From assembly GCA_036003885.1 (NCBI GenBank), contig DASYSA010000334.1, positions 1 to 9,014 of the forward strand: a DNA stretch of 9,014 nt, given 5' to 3'. Position 1 is the stretch's first letter. Each line of letters begins with the position of its first letter. This stretch comes from DASYSA01 sp036003885 (GTDB taxonomy: Bacteria; Acidobacteriota; Blastocatellia; UBA7656). Positions 1 through 5,363 of this stretch are shown piece after piece. The notes beneath the pieces are model-generated. The model was not told the DNA's origin. It was given only the letters and a program-made list of their open reading frames with translations, and ran no database searches. The translations under genes and the position numbers were made by a program.

Positions 1-48
1 CCTTCGGGCTCCTTTCGTAGCCCCGTACAACTTTGCATTGAGATAATG

Positions 49-97
49 TGTAACCAATGTCATGGCACTTCTGGGTGTAACCGATGTCGTGGCACTT
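49..97. repeat. Two near-identical 22-bp direct repeats, insertion-sequence-end-like
   Basis: Two copies, at 49-70 and 76-97, begin TGTAACC and end TGGCACTT. They differ only by two A/G transitions and repeat with a 27-bp period. Short, closely spaced direct copies of this kind occur at the termini of some IS families (IS481-like elements, for example), where they are transposase binding sites. In this orientation they would form a left end with the element body to the right, but no transposase follows. The best reading is a solo end or relic; the IS link is inference. Confidence 0.4.
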
Positions 98-99
98 GA

Positions 100-183
100 G
101 ATCTAGGATCTAGGATCTATGATTTAGGATAATTTAGGATCTAGGATCTAGATCGAGGATTCAGGATCGAGGATGTAGGATTT
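100..183. repeat. Degenerate heptamer array (GATCTAG-type)
   Basis: About eleven units of a 7-bp motif run head to tail: GATCTAG, GATCTAG, GATCTAT, GATTTAG, a 10-bp variant, GATCTAG, GATCTAG, then GATCGAG, GATTCAG, GATCGAG, GATGTAG. The phase is kept except at the 10-bp unit (128-137) and at a 1-base overlap near 151. It has no coding potential. It resembles the short tandem heptanucleotide repeats that accumulate between genes in some bacterial lineages. A related array in the opposite orientation lies at 353-392. Confidence 0.75.
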
Positions 184-196
184 GTGTAGCGTTTCG

Positions 197-217
197 AGCG
201 CGGCATAGCGCTTTTTT
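197..217 (+). terminator. Weak rho-independent terminator-like hairpin
   Basis: AGCGC (197-201), a 6-nt loop GGCATA and GCGCT (208-212) form a 5-bp G+C-rich stem that runs straight into T212-T217. The geometry fits an intrinsic terminator for + strand transcription entering from the left edge. No + strand gene is visible upstream in the window, so its client is unknown and the short stem leaves doubt. Confidence 0.3.
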
Positions 218-242
218 GCTGATTTCGAAGGCTCCGATACGG

Positions 243-261
243 AATTTCGAAGATCGAAATT
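243..261. repeat. Perfect 8-bp inverted repeat
   Basis: AATTTCGA and TCGAAATT flank a 3-nt AGA spacer, giving a perfect 19-bp dyad. There is no T-run after it on either strand, so it is not an obvious terminator. It lies between the two oppositely oriented heptamer arrays and could be a protein-binding dyad or simply part of the repeat-rich spacer. Confidence 0.45.
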
Positions 262-352
262 GAAATCGTTTAGGCTCGTAATCACGCTCATTTCTTTGAA
301 CCACAGTGACTTAGGGCGCTAACGCAAACTTTTAACCGGACACTACTGTATG

Positions 353-392
353 TCCTAAATCCCAGATCCTAAATCCTGGATCCTGGATCCTG
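353..392. repeat. Second heptamer array, opposite orientation
   Basis: Five in-phase heptamers, TCCTAAA, TCCCAGA, TCCTAAA, TCCTGGA, TCCTGGA, followed by a partial unit. Read on the - strand they become TTTAGGA, TCCAGGA and similar, the same motif class as the array at 100-183. The two arrays therefore form an imperfect inverted pair around about 170 bp. Confidence 0.7.
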
Positions 393-416
393 TCTTATTT
401 AACGGAGAGTTAAGCT

Positions 417-455
417 ACAGGTCACACATTCATAACCTGTTGGAGTTAGTATGAT
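417..455 (+). promoter_or_regulatory. Candidate operator and -10 ahead of the first small gene
   Basis: ACAGGT (417-422) and ACCTGT (435-440) form a 6-bp inverted repeat with a 12-nt spacer. TATGAT (450-455), a 5/6 match to the -10 consensus, follows 9 nt later, about 38 nt before the ATG at 494. No good -35 is present at normal spacing, so an activator-dependent or weak promoter is possible. The octamer TAACCTGT inside the right arm recurs at 831-838 ahead of the paralogous gene at 887. Confidence 0.3.
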
Positions 456-493
456 GCCGAGGCGGGAATCGTAGTTTGAAGTAAGGATTTGCT

Positions 494-736
494 ATGCCAG
501 TAGAGGAAGAGAAAGCGCAACTCCGCGAACTAGAGCTTGAGCTTCGGGTGTCCCAGGAGGCCGAGCGCGCAAAGCGGGCACTTCATGAATATCGCGAAGC
601 CAGCAGGCCAAACTTCGGGCGCACCTCTCGCGCCAGCGAGGCGATGAAGCGGAGAGTCGAGCGAGCCGTCGCCCGCTACATCCAATCGCTCAAGGATCTA
701 ACTCTGTTGCGCGAGCAGACCAGGCCCCTGAAATAG
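494..736 (+). CDS. Small charged helical protein, unknown function (paralog A)
   Basis: An 80-aa protein that I cannot assign to a named family. The ATG start is supported by TAAGGA about 6 nt upstream. The sequence is almost entirely helix-forming and rich in Glu, Arg and Lys, with no signal peptide, membrane segment or Cys. Residues 27-76 align without gaps to residues 24-73 of the protein at 887-1108: both have L-x-E-Y-R-E, then exactly 27 residues later a Tyr in an A-x-Y-(I/V) context, then a K-x-L-x-x-L-R tail. The protein is probably a short helical hairpin or coiled coil. The gene is separated by 150 bp from the next one, which has its own ribosome binding site. Codon use looks genuine, but function is unknown. 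Confidence 0.65.
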   Translation: MPVEEEKAQLRELELELRVSQEAERAKRALHEYREASRPNFGRTSRASEAMKRRVERAVARYIQSLKDLTLLREQTRPLK

Positions 737-886
737 ATTTCGCAAATCGAACCGTCCCTCGCCCTCACCCTTCTGCCGATAATTCACAAAGATTTAACGA
801 GCACGCAACGCCCAACTAATGAATCACCTTTAACCTGTATTCTATGGCGGTCTACGATCGCTTAGTCGGCAGGACGGAGTTGAGAT

Positions 887-1108
887 GTGTCCAGAAAGTT
901 GAGAAGGGCAATAGTCACCCTGGAGCAAGAGACTACAATTCGCGTTCACATAGTCAGAAGATTGCTGAGTGAATACCGCGAAGTCATTCTGAGCGGAGCG
1001 AACCAGGATCTTCCTGATCAGATTAGAAAGCAACGAGAGATGGACCGCGTAATCGCCGAGTACGTCAAACTTCAAAAGAAGCTCAAACGGCTTCGTCGAA
1101 GGGAATAG
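887..1108 (+). CDS. Small basic helical protein, unknown function (paralog B)
   Basis: A 73-aa protein starting at GTG 887. An ATG two bases earlier (885) is out of frame. GGACGGAG at 872-879 gives a ribosome binding site at suitable spacing. The protein is strongly basic, ending in K-K-L-K-R-L-R-R-R-E, with no signal peptide or membrane segment. It shares the L-x-E-Y-R-E motif and the spaced A-x-Y-(I/V) and K-x-L motifs with the 80-aa protein upstream. I count about 14 identities over 49 ungapped positions, so the two are probably a tandem duplication. The basic C-terminal helix could bind nucleic acid or an acidic partner, but this is speculation. The next gene starts 44 nt downstream, so the two are likely co-transcribed. 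Confidence 0.6.
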   Translation: MSRKLRRAIVTLEQETTIRVHIVRRLLSEYREVILSGANQDLPDQIRKQREMDRVIAEYVKLQKKLKRLRRRE

Positions 1109-1152
1109 GATCGAGAAGCTCGAGCGTGACCGTGGACCGGACGAGGTAGAAG

Positions 1153-1536
1153 ATGAGCGAGAGGGGATCTCAAGTTAGTAGATATCTCGCGGACCTGGAG
1201 ATGGTTCACGGCGCCTTCGAGGATCTGAGCGGTCCCGAGAAATCGACCCAACGGCTGCACGAAATAAACATCCTCGCCAAAAAGCTCGAGATGAAGCTTG
1301 CGGCAGCAAGACTGGCGCAGGCCGAGTATTGCTTTGAGGCATTGAGCGCTCGCCGCGATTTCCTTGAAGCGCGTTGCGAGCAAGGGCGAGCTAGCCTTAG
1401 GGAGCGCGACGCGTTGGATTGGGCGTATCAAGCGCTGCCGCTCAACGAGTTGACGGTCGAAGAATTGGCGGCTGAACTGGACAAGCACAGACGCGAGCTG
1501 GATTCGATGATCAAGACGGCCCTCCAGGCGGCATAA
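1153..1536 (+). CDS. Hypothetical helical/coiled-coil protein, 127 aa
   Basis: This 127-aa protein starts at ATG 1153 behind GAGGT, about 5 nt away. It is predicted to be mostly alpha-helical: a long heptad-like stretch at about residues 30-85 (K-K-L-E-M-K-L, A-x-x-R-L-A-Q-A-E) and a second amphipathic helix at 98-122 (V-E-E-L-A-A-E-L-D-K-H). There is no signal peptide or membrane segment, and two cysteines lie at about residues 59 and 74. It follows the paralog B gene by 44 nt and is probably in the same transcript, making a cluster of three small helical proteins. Similarity to the two upstream proteins is only compositional. It converges with the - strand gene ending at 1615. The family is not recognised. 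Confidence 0.65.
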   Translation: MSERGSQVSRYLADLEMVHGAFEDLSGPEKSTQRLHEINILAKKLEMKLAAARLAQAEYCFEALSARRDFLEARCEQGRASLRERDALDWAYQALPLNELTVEELAAELDKHRRELDSMIKTALQAA

Positions 1537-1586
1537 GAGCGCGACGCGACGGTCCGCTGCCTTCGGTTGTACCTTATCGGGCGTTC

Positions 1587-1608
1587 AAAAAAGCGACGGG
1601 TTCCCCGT
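1587..1608 (-). terminator. Rho-independent terminator of the 138-aa gene
   Basis: On the - strand ACGGG, loop GAA and CCCGT (plus positions 1608-1596) form a 5-bp stem, followed after CGC by TTTTTT (1592-1587). It begins 7 nt past the TAG of the gene ending at 1615, which is ideal placement. It lies between two convergent genes, but the U-run is only on the - strand side. Confidence 0.6.
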
Positions 1609-1614
1609 AGTCTG

Positions 1615-2031
1615 CTAGGTGAAGTCCAGAGCCTGAACTGCTTCATGGATTGCGCTCTTTTCAGCGAGTTTTTCCTCTTCCCGCCTGGTCTTTTTCTCTG
1701 AGTCCTTCTCGACCTTGATCCTGAGATCCTCAGCGAACTTCTGATTTGCCGTATCAACGTCGGCTCGCAGGTTTGGGAAATGTAGATGCAGATCGCTCAG
1801 TGGACACTCGATGCTCAACTCGTTCTTCCTGCAGTAGGCCTCTGGTTTCGGCTTCGATGCGAGCTTTCGACGTAGTCCCCAGATATCCTCGAATATGTCC
1901 TGCCAATGGCGAGGCGCTTTTGCGGAGAGTGAGAATGGAATCACGTACATTCCTTTGCGGCCGGAACTTCGCCGCACCTTCTCTTCATCGCATCCCGTAA
2001 TCTTAATCGGCACAAATTCAGACTCTTTCAT
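1615..2031 (-). CDS. Hypothetical protein, 138 aa, with a charged C-terminal helix
   Basis: A 138-aa protein starting at ATG 2031, with GGGGG about 8 nt upstream as ribosome binding site. A second ATG (2038-2036) lies in the spacer but is out of frame. Residues 1-92 look like a small alpha/beta domain (F-V-P-I-K-I-T-G at 6-13, M-Y-V-I-P-F-S-L at 28-35, H-W-Q-D-I-F-E-D-I-W-G-L at 42-53, L-S-I-E-C-P-L-S-D-L at 72-81). Residues 93-130 form a very charged helix of the K-K-T-R-R-E-E-E-K-L type, probably coiled coil. There are three Cys (about 14, 67, 76) but no zinc motif, signal peptide or membrane segment. It is a single-gene unit with its own terminator and a long upstream spacer. Family not recognised; a cytoplasmic protein is likely. 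Confidence 0.7.
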   Translation of the reverse strand: MKESEFVPIKITGCDEEKVRRSSGRKGMYVIPFSLSAKAPRHWQDIFEDIWGLRRKLASKPKPEAYCRKNELSIECPLSDLHLHFPNLRADVDTANQKFAEDLRIKVEKDSEKKTRREEEKLAEKSAIHEAVQALDFT

Positions 2032-2090
2032 GTTTCATCCCCCGACGAGCCAGGGCACAAACGCTCCGGCCCGTTCTTTTAAACTTTCTG

Positions 2091-2103
2091 GCTGACAGTC
2101 AGC
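2091..2103. promoter_or_regulatory. 13-bp palindrome, candidate operator of the 138-aa gene
   Basis: GCTGAC and GTCAGC surround a single A, giving a perfect dyad 60 nt upstream of the ATG at 2031, within a wider imperfect dyad CTGG..CCAG. On the - strand a TTTAAA lies just downstream of it. It could be a repressor site or an mRNA hairpin in the leader. No regulator gene is adjacent. Confidence 0.3.
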
Positions 2104-2240
2104 GGCCAGCGATCGGAAATGCCAGAGGAGGCTCTTAAGCGGTCCCAATTCTTGCAACCGAGGGGAAAGCCACACGCGAAAGGCCCTTCAAGCGCCCACT
2201 TCAGCTTAACCGCCGCATTTTACGCGCTAAATGTGAATGA

Positions 2241-2270
2241 ATTGTAACCCCATTATGAACATTGTGTTAA
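2241..2270 (-). promoter_or_regulatory. Candidate sigma-70 promoter for the 138-aa gene
   Basis: On the - strand TTAACA (2270-2265, 5/6 match to TTGACA), an 18-nt spacer and TACAAT (2246-2241, 5/6 match to TATAAT) form a plausible housekeeping promoter. It would leave a leader of about 200 nt before the ATG at 2031, which carries the GCTGAC dyad. The long leader is the main reason for doubt. Confidence 0.35.
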
Positions 2271-2284
2271 CACGCATCCGCGTG
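2264..2284. repeat. Overlapping palindromes GTGTTAACAC and CACGC-ATCC-GCGTG
   Basis: A perfect 10-bp palindrome (2264-2273) shares its right edge with a 5-bp-stem hairpin (CACGC 2271-2275, GCGTG 2280-2284). The first palindrome contains the -35 hexamer of the candidate promoter at 2241-2270, so a protein bound there could control access to it. Confidence 0.4.
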
Positions 2285-2392
2285 CAATCTATCCTCGTTG
2301 CCTTACCCATGAGTGCGGTATATATTACGATGAACTCATTCGGGAGCATGTTCAGATCCTGGACTTGAGACGAATCGCAATTCTCTCAGATT

Positions 2393-2730
2393 TCAGTCCG
2401 CCTTCACAGCTAATTCACACGCGGCCCTTAATCTGTCCTTGTCCCGTCCAACCCGTTCGATCCAGATGTGGTTGAGAGTGTCGTTCCAGTAACGACGCGC
2501 CACACCACCGGGACCGCCAGGGCCGAGAACGGGGGTTCGGAAGACCCTGGCGCTTCCGGTGGTCCCTCTTTCTGGAGAAGCAGTCCGCGAATGACGCGAA
2601 TATTCGCTAAGGACTGAACCTCCTGTTCTTGTTTGAGTCGTGCATAGTCTTCGAGACCAGGCGTGATAATCAAGCTCTTATCTCCGGTCTTGTTTGATTC
2701 GCGACTATTCGCGAGATTAGCGGATGGCAC
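2393..2730 (-). pseudogene. Possible small frameshifted ORF downstream of the EEP gene
   Basis: Four bases after the EEP stop, a GTG at 2730 opens a 100-codon frame ending at 2428. Its first 65 residues look protein-like and helical (for example G-L-E-D-Y-A-R-L-K-Q-E-Q-E-V-Q-S-L), but the last third turns into low-complexity Thr/Ser. Over the same DNA another frame reads convincingly to a TGA at 2393, with Y-W-N-D-T-L-N-H-I-W-I-E-R-V-G and then R-L-R-A-A-C-E-L-A-V. The simplest explanation is one gene of about 110 codons with a frameshift in the Gly/Pro-rich stretch near 2490-2560. A sequencing error would look the same. The ribosome binding site is weak (GGTGGG, 8 nt). The product is not recognised, and the reading may be coincidental. 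Confidence 0.3.
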
Positions 2731-2734
2731 TCCC

Positions 2735-3610
2735 TCAACCCACCAGCCTGAACTGGCCGGCAACTGGATAGTGATCTGAGAACCTGAACTCCCGCAGCAC
2801 CTCGTACGACTGAACCTCCCAGTGATCGCTGTGAAGAATGTAGTCGAGGGTACGGTTCGGCAGGCCCGTCGGATAGGTGTAGAAGCCTTCCGCGTCATCG
2901 TGAGCCTGCATTCGCAATCCCGCTTCCAGAAGGATCTGAAAAGACCTGTCGTTCTTATAGCTGTTGACGTCGCGCTCGCCCGCCGGGAAGCCAGTCTCGC
3001 GGCATCCTGGCGGAACGGTGTTGAAGTCTCCCAGAAACAGGATCGGCACATCTCCAAGTTTCGCGATCTCGCGCGCAATGCACATTGCCTGTCTCGCCCT
3101 GTCCGCCGGGTTGTAAGGGTGCAAGTGCGTGTTGCCGATCCAGATCACGCGCTCCCCGAACTTGAAGGGCGCCAGGGTGAATCCACAGGCGGCAAGGAAG
3201 TATATCTTGCAAGGCAACCGGAAGTGTCTTTCGCTCAGGGGCTCACTCACGGGTTCAAGCTGACTCAGCAACAGGTTTTCATATTTGAAGCCGGCAAACC
3301 CGACCCTGTTCGAAATGAACGACCCGAATCCCCCTATCACTCGATAGTGGTCTCTCTGGCGATACTTTCCCAGTATTCTGTCTCCAAATCCGAGGACGCC
3401 GTCGAATACCTCCTGCAAGGCCACGAGGTCGAACCGGGCCCGATTCCGATTCAGCCATTCTGCAATGTAGTAGGTGTAGGCCCGGGTCTCGTTCAACAAC
3501 TCGATTCGCTCGGCTTCTTCCGCTGACGCGTTTGATAAGAGATACGGAAGCTTTGGGCCTTGCCCACGATGTGTGTTGATAGTGGCACAACTCAGAACGA
3601 GATCGCTCAT
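2735..3610 (-). CDS. Endonuclease/exonuclease/phosphatase (EEP) family hydrolase
   Basis: This 291-aa protein of the Mg2+-dependent EEP superfamily (DNase I, exonuclease III, inositol-phosphate phosphatase and sphingomyelinase fold) hydrolyses phosphodiesters or phosphomonoesters. The motifs appear in order: I-N-T-H with Asn12, A-L-Q-E-V with metal-binding Glu67, G-N-T-H-L-H at 159-164, L-G-D-F-N at 193-197 with catalytic Asp195/Asn197, R-T-L-D-Y-I at 253-258, and F-S-D-H-Y-P-V at 277-283 with the catalytic Asp-His pair. The active site therefore appears complete. There is no signal peptide or membrane segment. Its ATG overlaps the glycosyltransferase stop (TAATG, one shared base), so translation is coupled. 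The partner suggests a lipid or sugar-phosphate substrate rather than DNA, but the sequence alone does not settle this. Confidence 0.85.
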   Translation of the reverse strand: MSDLVLSCATINTHRGQGPKLPYLLSNASAEEAERIELLNETRAYTYYIAEWLNRNRARFDLVALQEVFDGVLGFGDRILGKYRQRDHYRVIGGFGSFISNRVGFAGFKYENLLLSQLEPVSEPLSERHFRLPCKIYFLAACGFTLAPFKFGERVIWIGNTHLHPYNPADRARQAMCIAREIAKLGDVPILFLGDFNTVPPGCRETGFPAGERDVNSYKNDRSFQILLEAGLRMQAHDDAEGFYTYPTGLPNRTLDYILHSDHWEVQSYEVLREFRFSDHYPVAGQFRLVG

Positions 3611-4860
3611 TACGGACGCCCCCAGGTGAAGGGCGGTTCGGCCGAGATGGCTGTTGGTCCGCTATCGCGATCACGACGACGTCGTGAGGGTAGCATCACC
3701 GTCCCTCGTCCAAGTCTGGCCCAATGGTTCCGCCAGTTCACCTCGCTGGAGAAAAAAGGCACGAACTGTGAGCAGAACTGCAAGAGATCTTGAAGAGGCG
3801 TCAGCAGTGTTCCGGGCCACATCAACTCCGCTCGAACCGCTCGAGCCAGAATGCCGGCATGAAGGCAGCGAATCAACGCCACTCCAAGAGTGAACGCCGA
3901 CACCGACACCATCGACTGAGGCGCCAGAAAAATGGAGAGCCCTGATGCCAGGAGCGACAAAGGCAATGGGTTCGATAGAAACTCTGCCGTGTAAAGGGCC
4001 CGGGAAAAGGCGTATCGAATCTTACCCCATCTAAGCTGACGGCCGAGAGCCTGGCTCAGTGAGTGATTAATGATGACATTGCGCACGACGACCGGCGACA
4101 GGCACCAGCGATAGCCCGCGTCTCTCACCGCCAGCCCAATCGCCTGGTCCTCAGCCAGAAGAGTTGCAAAAGCTTCGAAGCCTCCTATTCGATCCGCGAC
4201 CTGTCGTGTAATCGCCATCGACTTACCCATGACACAGGTAGCTCCGGCGACCCTCGCGAGTATGGTGCCCGGAACCACGAACGTCAGGAGGTACAGACTT
4301 TCGAGAGCGGACCCGAGAGAGGAGGCGCCCTCGCCGATAAATACATTCGACACACACCCCACCGACGGATCGTCGAAGAGGGACACGGTCTGGCCTATGT
4401 CGTTCGGAGAGACTCTTACGTTTGCATCGGATATGAAGAAGATCTCGCCGCGGGCGACTCTCGAGGCAGCTATCAGCCTCTCTATCTTCGGATTCACAAC
4501 CAACCCTGGAGTGATCCCTCCCACGACGACGACGAAGGGAGACTTCGGGAATCGCTGAGTTACCACCCTGACAACTTCGAGAGCCGGGTCCCACCGATCT
4601 GCGACCGAGAGGATCACTTCATACGAGACTCCCCGGAGCTCCGCAAAGGACGTCAGATTCTCTTCGAGACCGTCTTCAAGCCCGCTCAGTGGCTTCAATA
4701 TCGAGACTCGAGGGGTTAGGTCTGCTTCGGCAACCGGGCCCGGCTCCTTGCGCGCTTGCAGTGCGCGACGTCGAAAGAAATGGCAAGTGAACAGCACCTG
4801 CGCGGTAGTCAGCAATACACCGACTGAAGCAAGCAACAGCAGCGAGTACACGACAGTCAT
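3610..4860 (-). CDS. Membrane glycosyltransferase, GT21/HpnI-like (ceramide glucosyltransferase family)
   Basis: A 416-aa GT-A glycosyltransferase resembling ceramide glucosyltransferase and the hopanoid-associated HpnI group, which transfer a sugar from a nucleotide donor to a membrane lipid. An N-terminal membrane anchor (about 3-25) precedes the catalytic domain: R-V-S-I-L-K-P-L-S-G at 51-60, A-D at 87-88, S-D-A-N at 144-147, A-E-D-Q at 236-239 (catalytic base region) and R-Q-L-R-W at 274-278, matching the family (Q/R)xxRW motif. Hydrophobic segments follow at about 299-345 and 361-380, then a family-like W-R-N-H-W at 386-390 and a basic tail. ATG 4860 is preferred: AGAGGTGG lies 5 nt upstream, whereas the alternative GTG at 4869 overlaps that site. 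No HpnK-type deacetylase is adjacent, so a hopanoid role is only possible. Confidence 0.8.
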   Translation of the reverse strand: MTVVYSLLLLASVGVLLTTAQVLFTCHFFRRRALQARKEPGPVAEADLTPRVSILKPLSGLEDGLEENLTSFAELRGVSYEVILSVADRWDPALEVVRVVTQRFPKSPFVVVVGGITPGLVVNPKIERLIAASRVARGEIFFISDANVRVSPNDIGQTVSLFDDPSVGCVSNVFIGEGASSLGSALESLYLLTFVVPGTILARVAGATCVMGKSMAITRQVADRIGGFEAFATLLAEDQAIGLAVRDAGYRWCLSPVVVRNVIINHSLSQALGRQLRWGKIRYAFSRALYTAEFLSNPLPLSLLASGLSIFLAPQSMVSVSAFTLGVALIRCLHAGILARAVRAELMWPGTLLTPLQDLLQFCSQFVPFFSSEVNWRNHWARLGRGTVMLPSRRRRDRDSGPTAISAEPPFTWGRP

Positions 4861-5062
4861 AGATACCACCTCTTCTCTTAATGGCTATTCGAATGAGGGC
4901 AACGTGGGTCCGGAAGGTTGGGGGCGACCTCAGAACCTTGTGGGCGGCCCATCAGGTCCTGCAATCAAGGGGGAAAGACTCGCTCACACTGCCGCCTTCG
5001 AAGCTGGATTTTAGCAAGCAGCTGTTAAGCCAGTTCAAACTGCGCGTAAACTCTTTCCTAAA

Positions 5063-5091
5063 TGTGGGGTCAGGCCCTCGATTCCTCGATT
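5063..5091. repeat. REP-like element with GGGGTCAGGCCC core
   Basis: The core GGGGTCAGGCCC (5066-5077) is followed by a tandem duplication of CCTCGATT (5076-5083, 5084-5091). 'GGGGTCAGGC' strings are common in dispersed intergenic repeats linked to REP-associated (Y1) transposases in diverse bacteria. The resemblance is from memory and no transposase is nearby. Confidence 0.25.
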
Positions 5092-5150
5092 TGAAGGTCA
5101 CAGGAGAATCTGAGGAAGGATCAGATGGAGATAAAACCTACCCTGGGTAC

Positions 5151-5167
5151 GCAGGCTTCCAGCCTGC
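5151..5167. repeat. Palindromic element GCAGGC-ttcca-GCCTGC
   Basis: A perfect 6-bp G+C-rich inverted repeat with a 5-nt loop, set in the context GGGTACGCAGGC. Elements of this form recur as dispersed intergenic repeats in some Acidobacteriota and Verrucomicrobiota genomes. Only one copy is in this window, so the family assignment cannot be tested here. No T-run follows. Confidence 0.4.
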
Positions 5168-5232
5168 TTGCATCGGAGTTGTGATCTTGGCCGAGTACCC
5201 CAAACAAGCGCTTTTCGAGATTGGGTTTTGTA

Positions 5233-5282
5233 GCGGGGGATAGGAGACCCTACATCCCCCGCATCCACGGAGCCCTGGCTCC
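5233..5282. repeat. Two adjacent strong hairpins
   Basis: GCGGGGGAT (5233-5241) pairs perfectly with ATCCCCCGC (5254-5262) across a 12-nt loop. Seven bases on, GGAGCC-CT-GGCTCC (5269-5282) forms a second perfect hairpin. Both lie about 80-130 bp beyond the M23 gene stop and could stall or stabilise its transcript end. Neither has a U-run on the - strand, so they are not classic intrinsic terminators. Confidence 0.45.
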
Positions 5283-5363
5283 GGGACCCTGCGTTTATTC
5301 TGCCCCAGGCATGTGAACCGGGAATGTCCGAAAGCTTAACTCTTGCTTAAGACAGCGATGCGC

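Larger units (their letters stand above)
2032..2392. other. Gene-free spacer upstream of the 138-aa gene
   Basis: No convincing coding frame is seen here. It contains the dyads listed separately (2091-2103, 2264-2284) and a candidate - strand promoter (2241-2270). A + strand TTGCCT-17-TATATT pair (ending near 2327) also resembles a promoter, but no + strand gene follows it. Confidence 0.5.
4861..5363. other. Gene-free spacer with several palindromic elements
   Basis: About 500 bp lie between the glycosyltransferase start and the M23 protein stop. Open frames exist on the + strand (up to 120 codons from ATG 4881), but they lack a ribosome binding site and their ends run through the hairpin elements. 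The DNA is dominated by palindromic units at 5063-5091, 5151-5167, 5233-5262 and 5269-5282. Apart from the AGAGGTGG ribosome binding site at the left edge, no clear promoter for the glycosyltransferase was found. Confidence 0.5.

Noticed and set aside
100..392. Possible CRISPR array from the short repeats
   Set aside because: The units are 7 bp and contiguous, with no unique spacers and no cas genes nearby.
1072..1488. A 138-codon - strand frame
   Set aside because: It is antisense to two small + strand genes that have ribosome binding sites and coherent helical composition.
2299..2327. TTGCCT-17-TATATT promoter-like pair on the + strand
   Set aside because: No + strand gene follows for more than 2 kb, so it is probably chance in an A+T-rich spacer.
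2822..3526. A 234-codon + strand frame
   Set aside because: It is antisense to the EEP hydrolase, whose family motifs are all present, and it shows no domain features of its own.
4063..4719. A 218-codon + strand frame
   Set aside because: It is antisense to the glycosyltransferase. Its composition is hydrophilic and low in hydrophobic core residues, and it has no ribosome binding site.
4881..5243. A 120-codon + strand frame in the intergenic spacer
   Set aside because: It lacks a ribosome binding site, and its C-terminal part is translated from palindromic repeat DNA.
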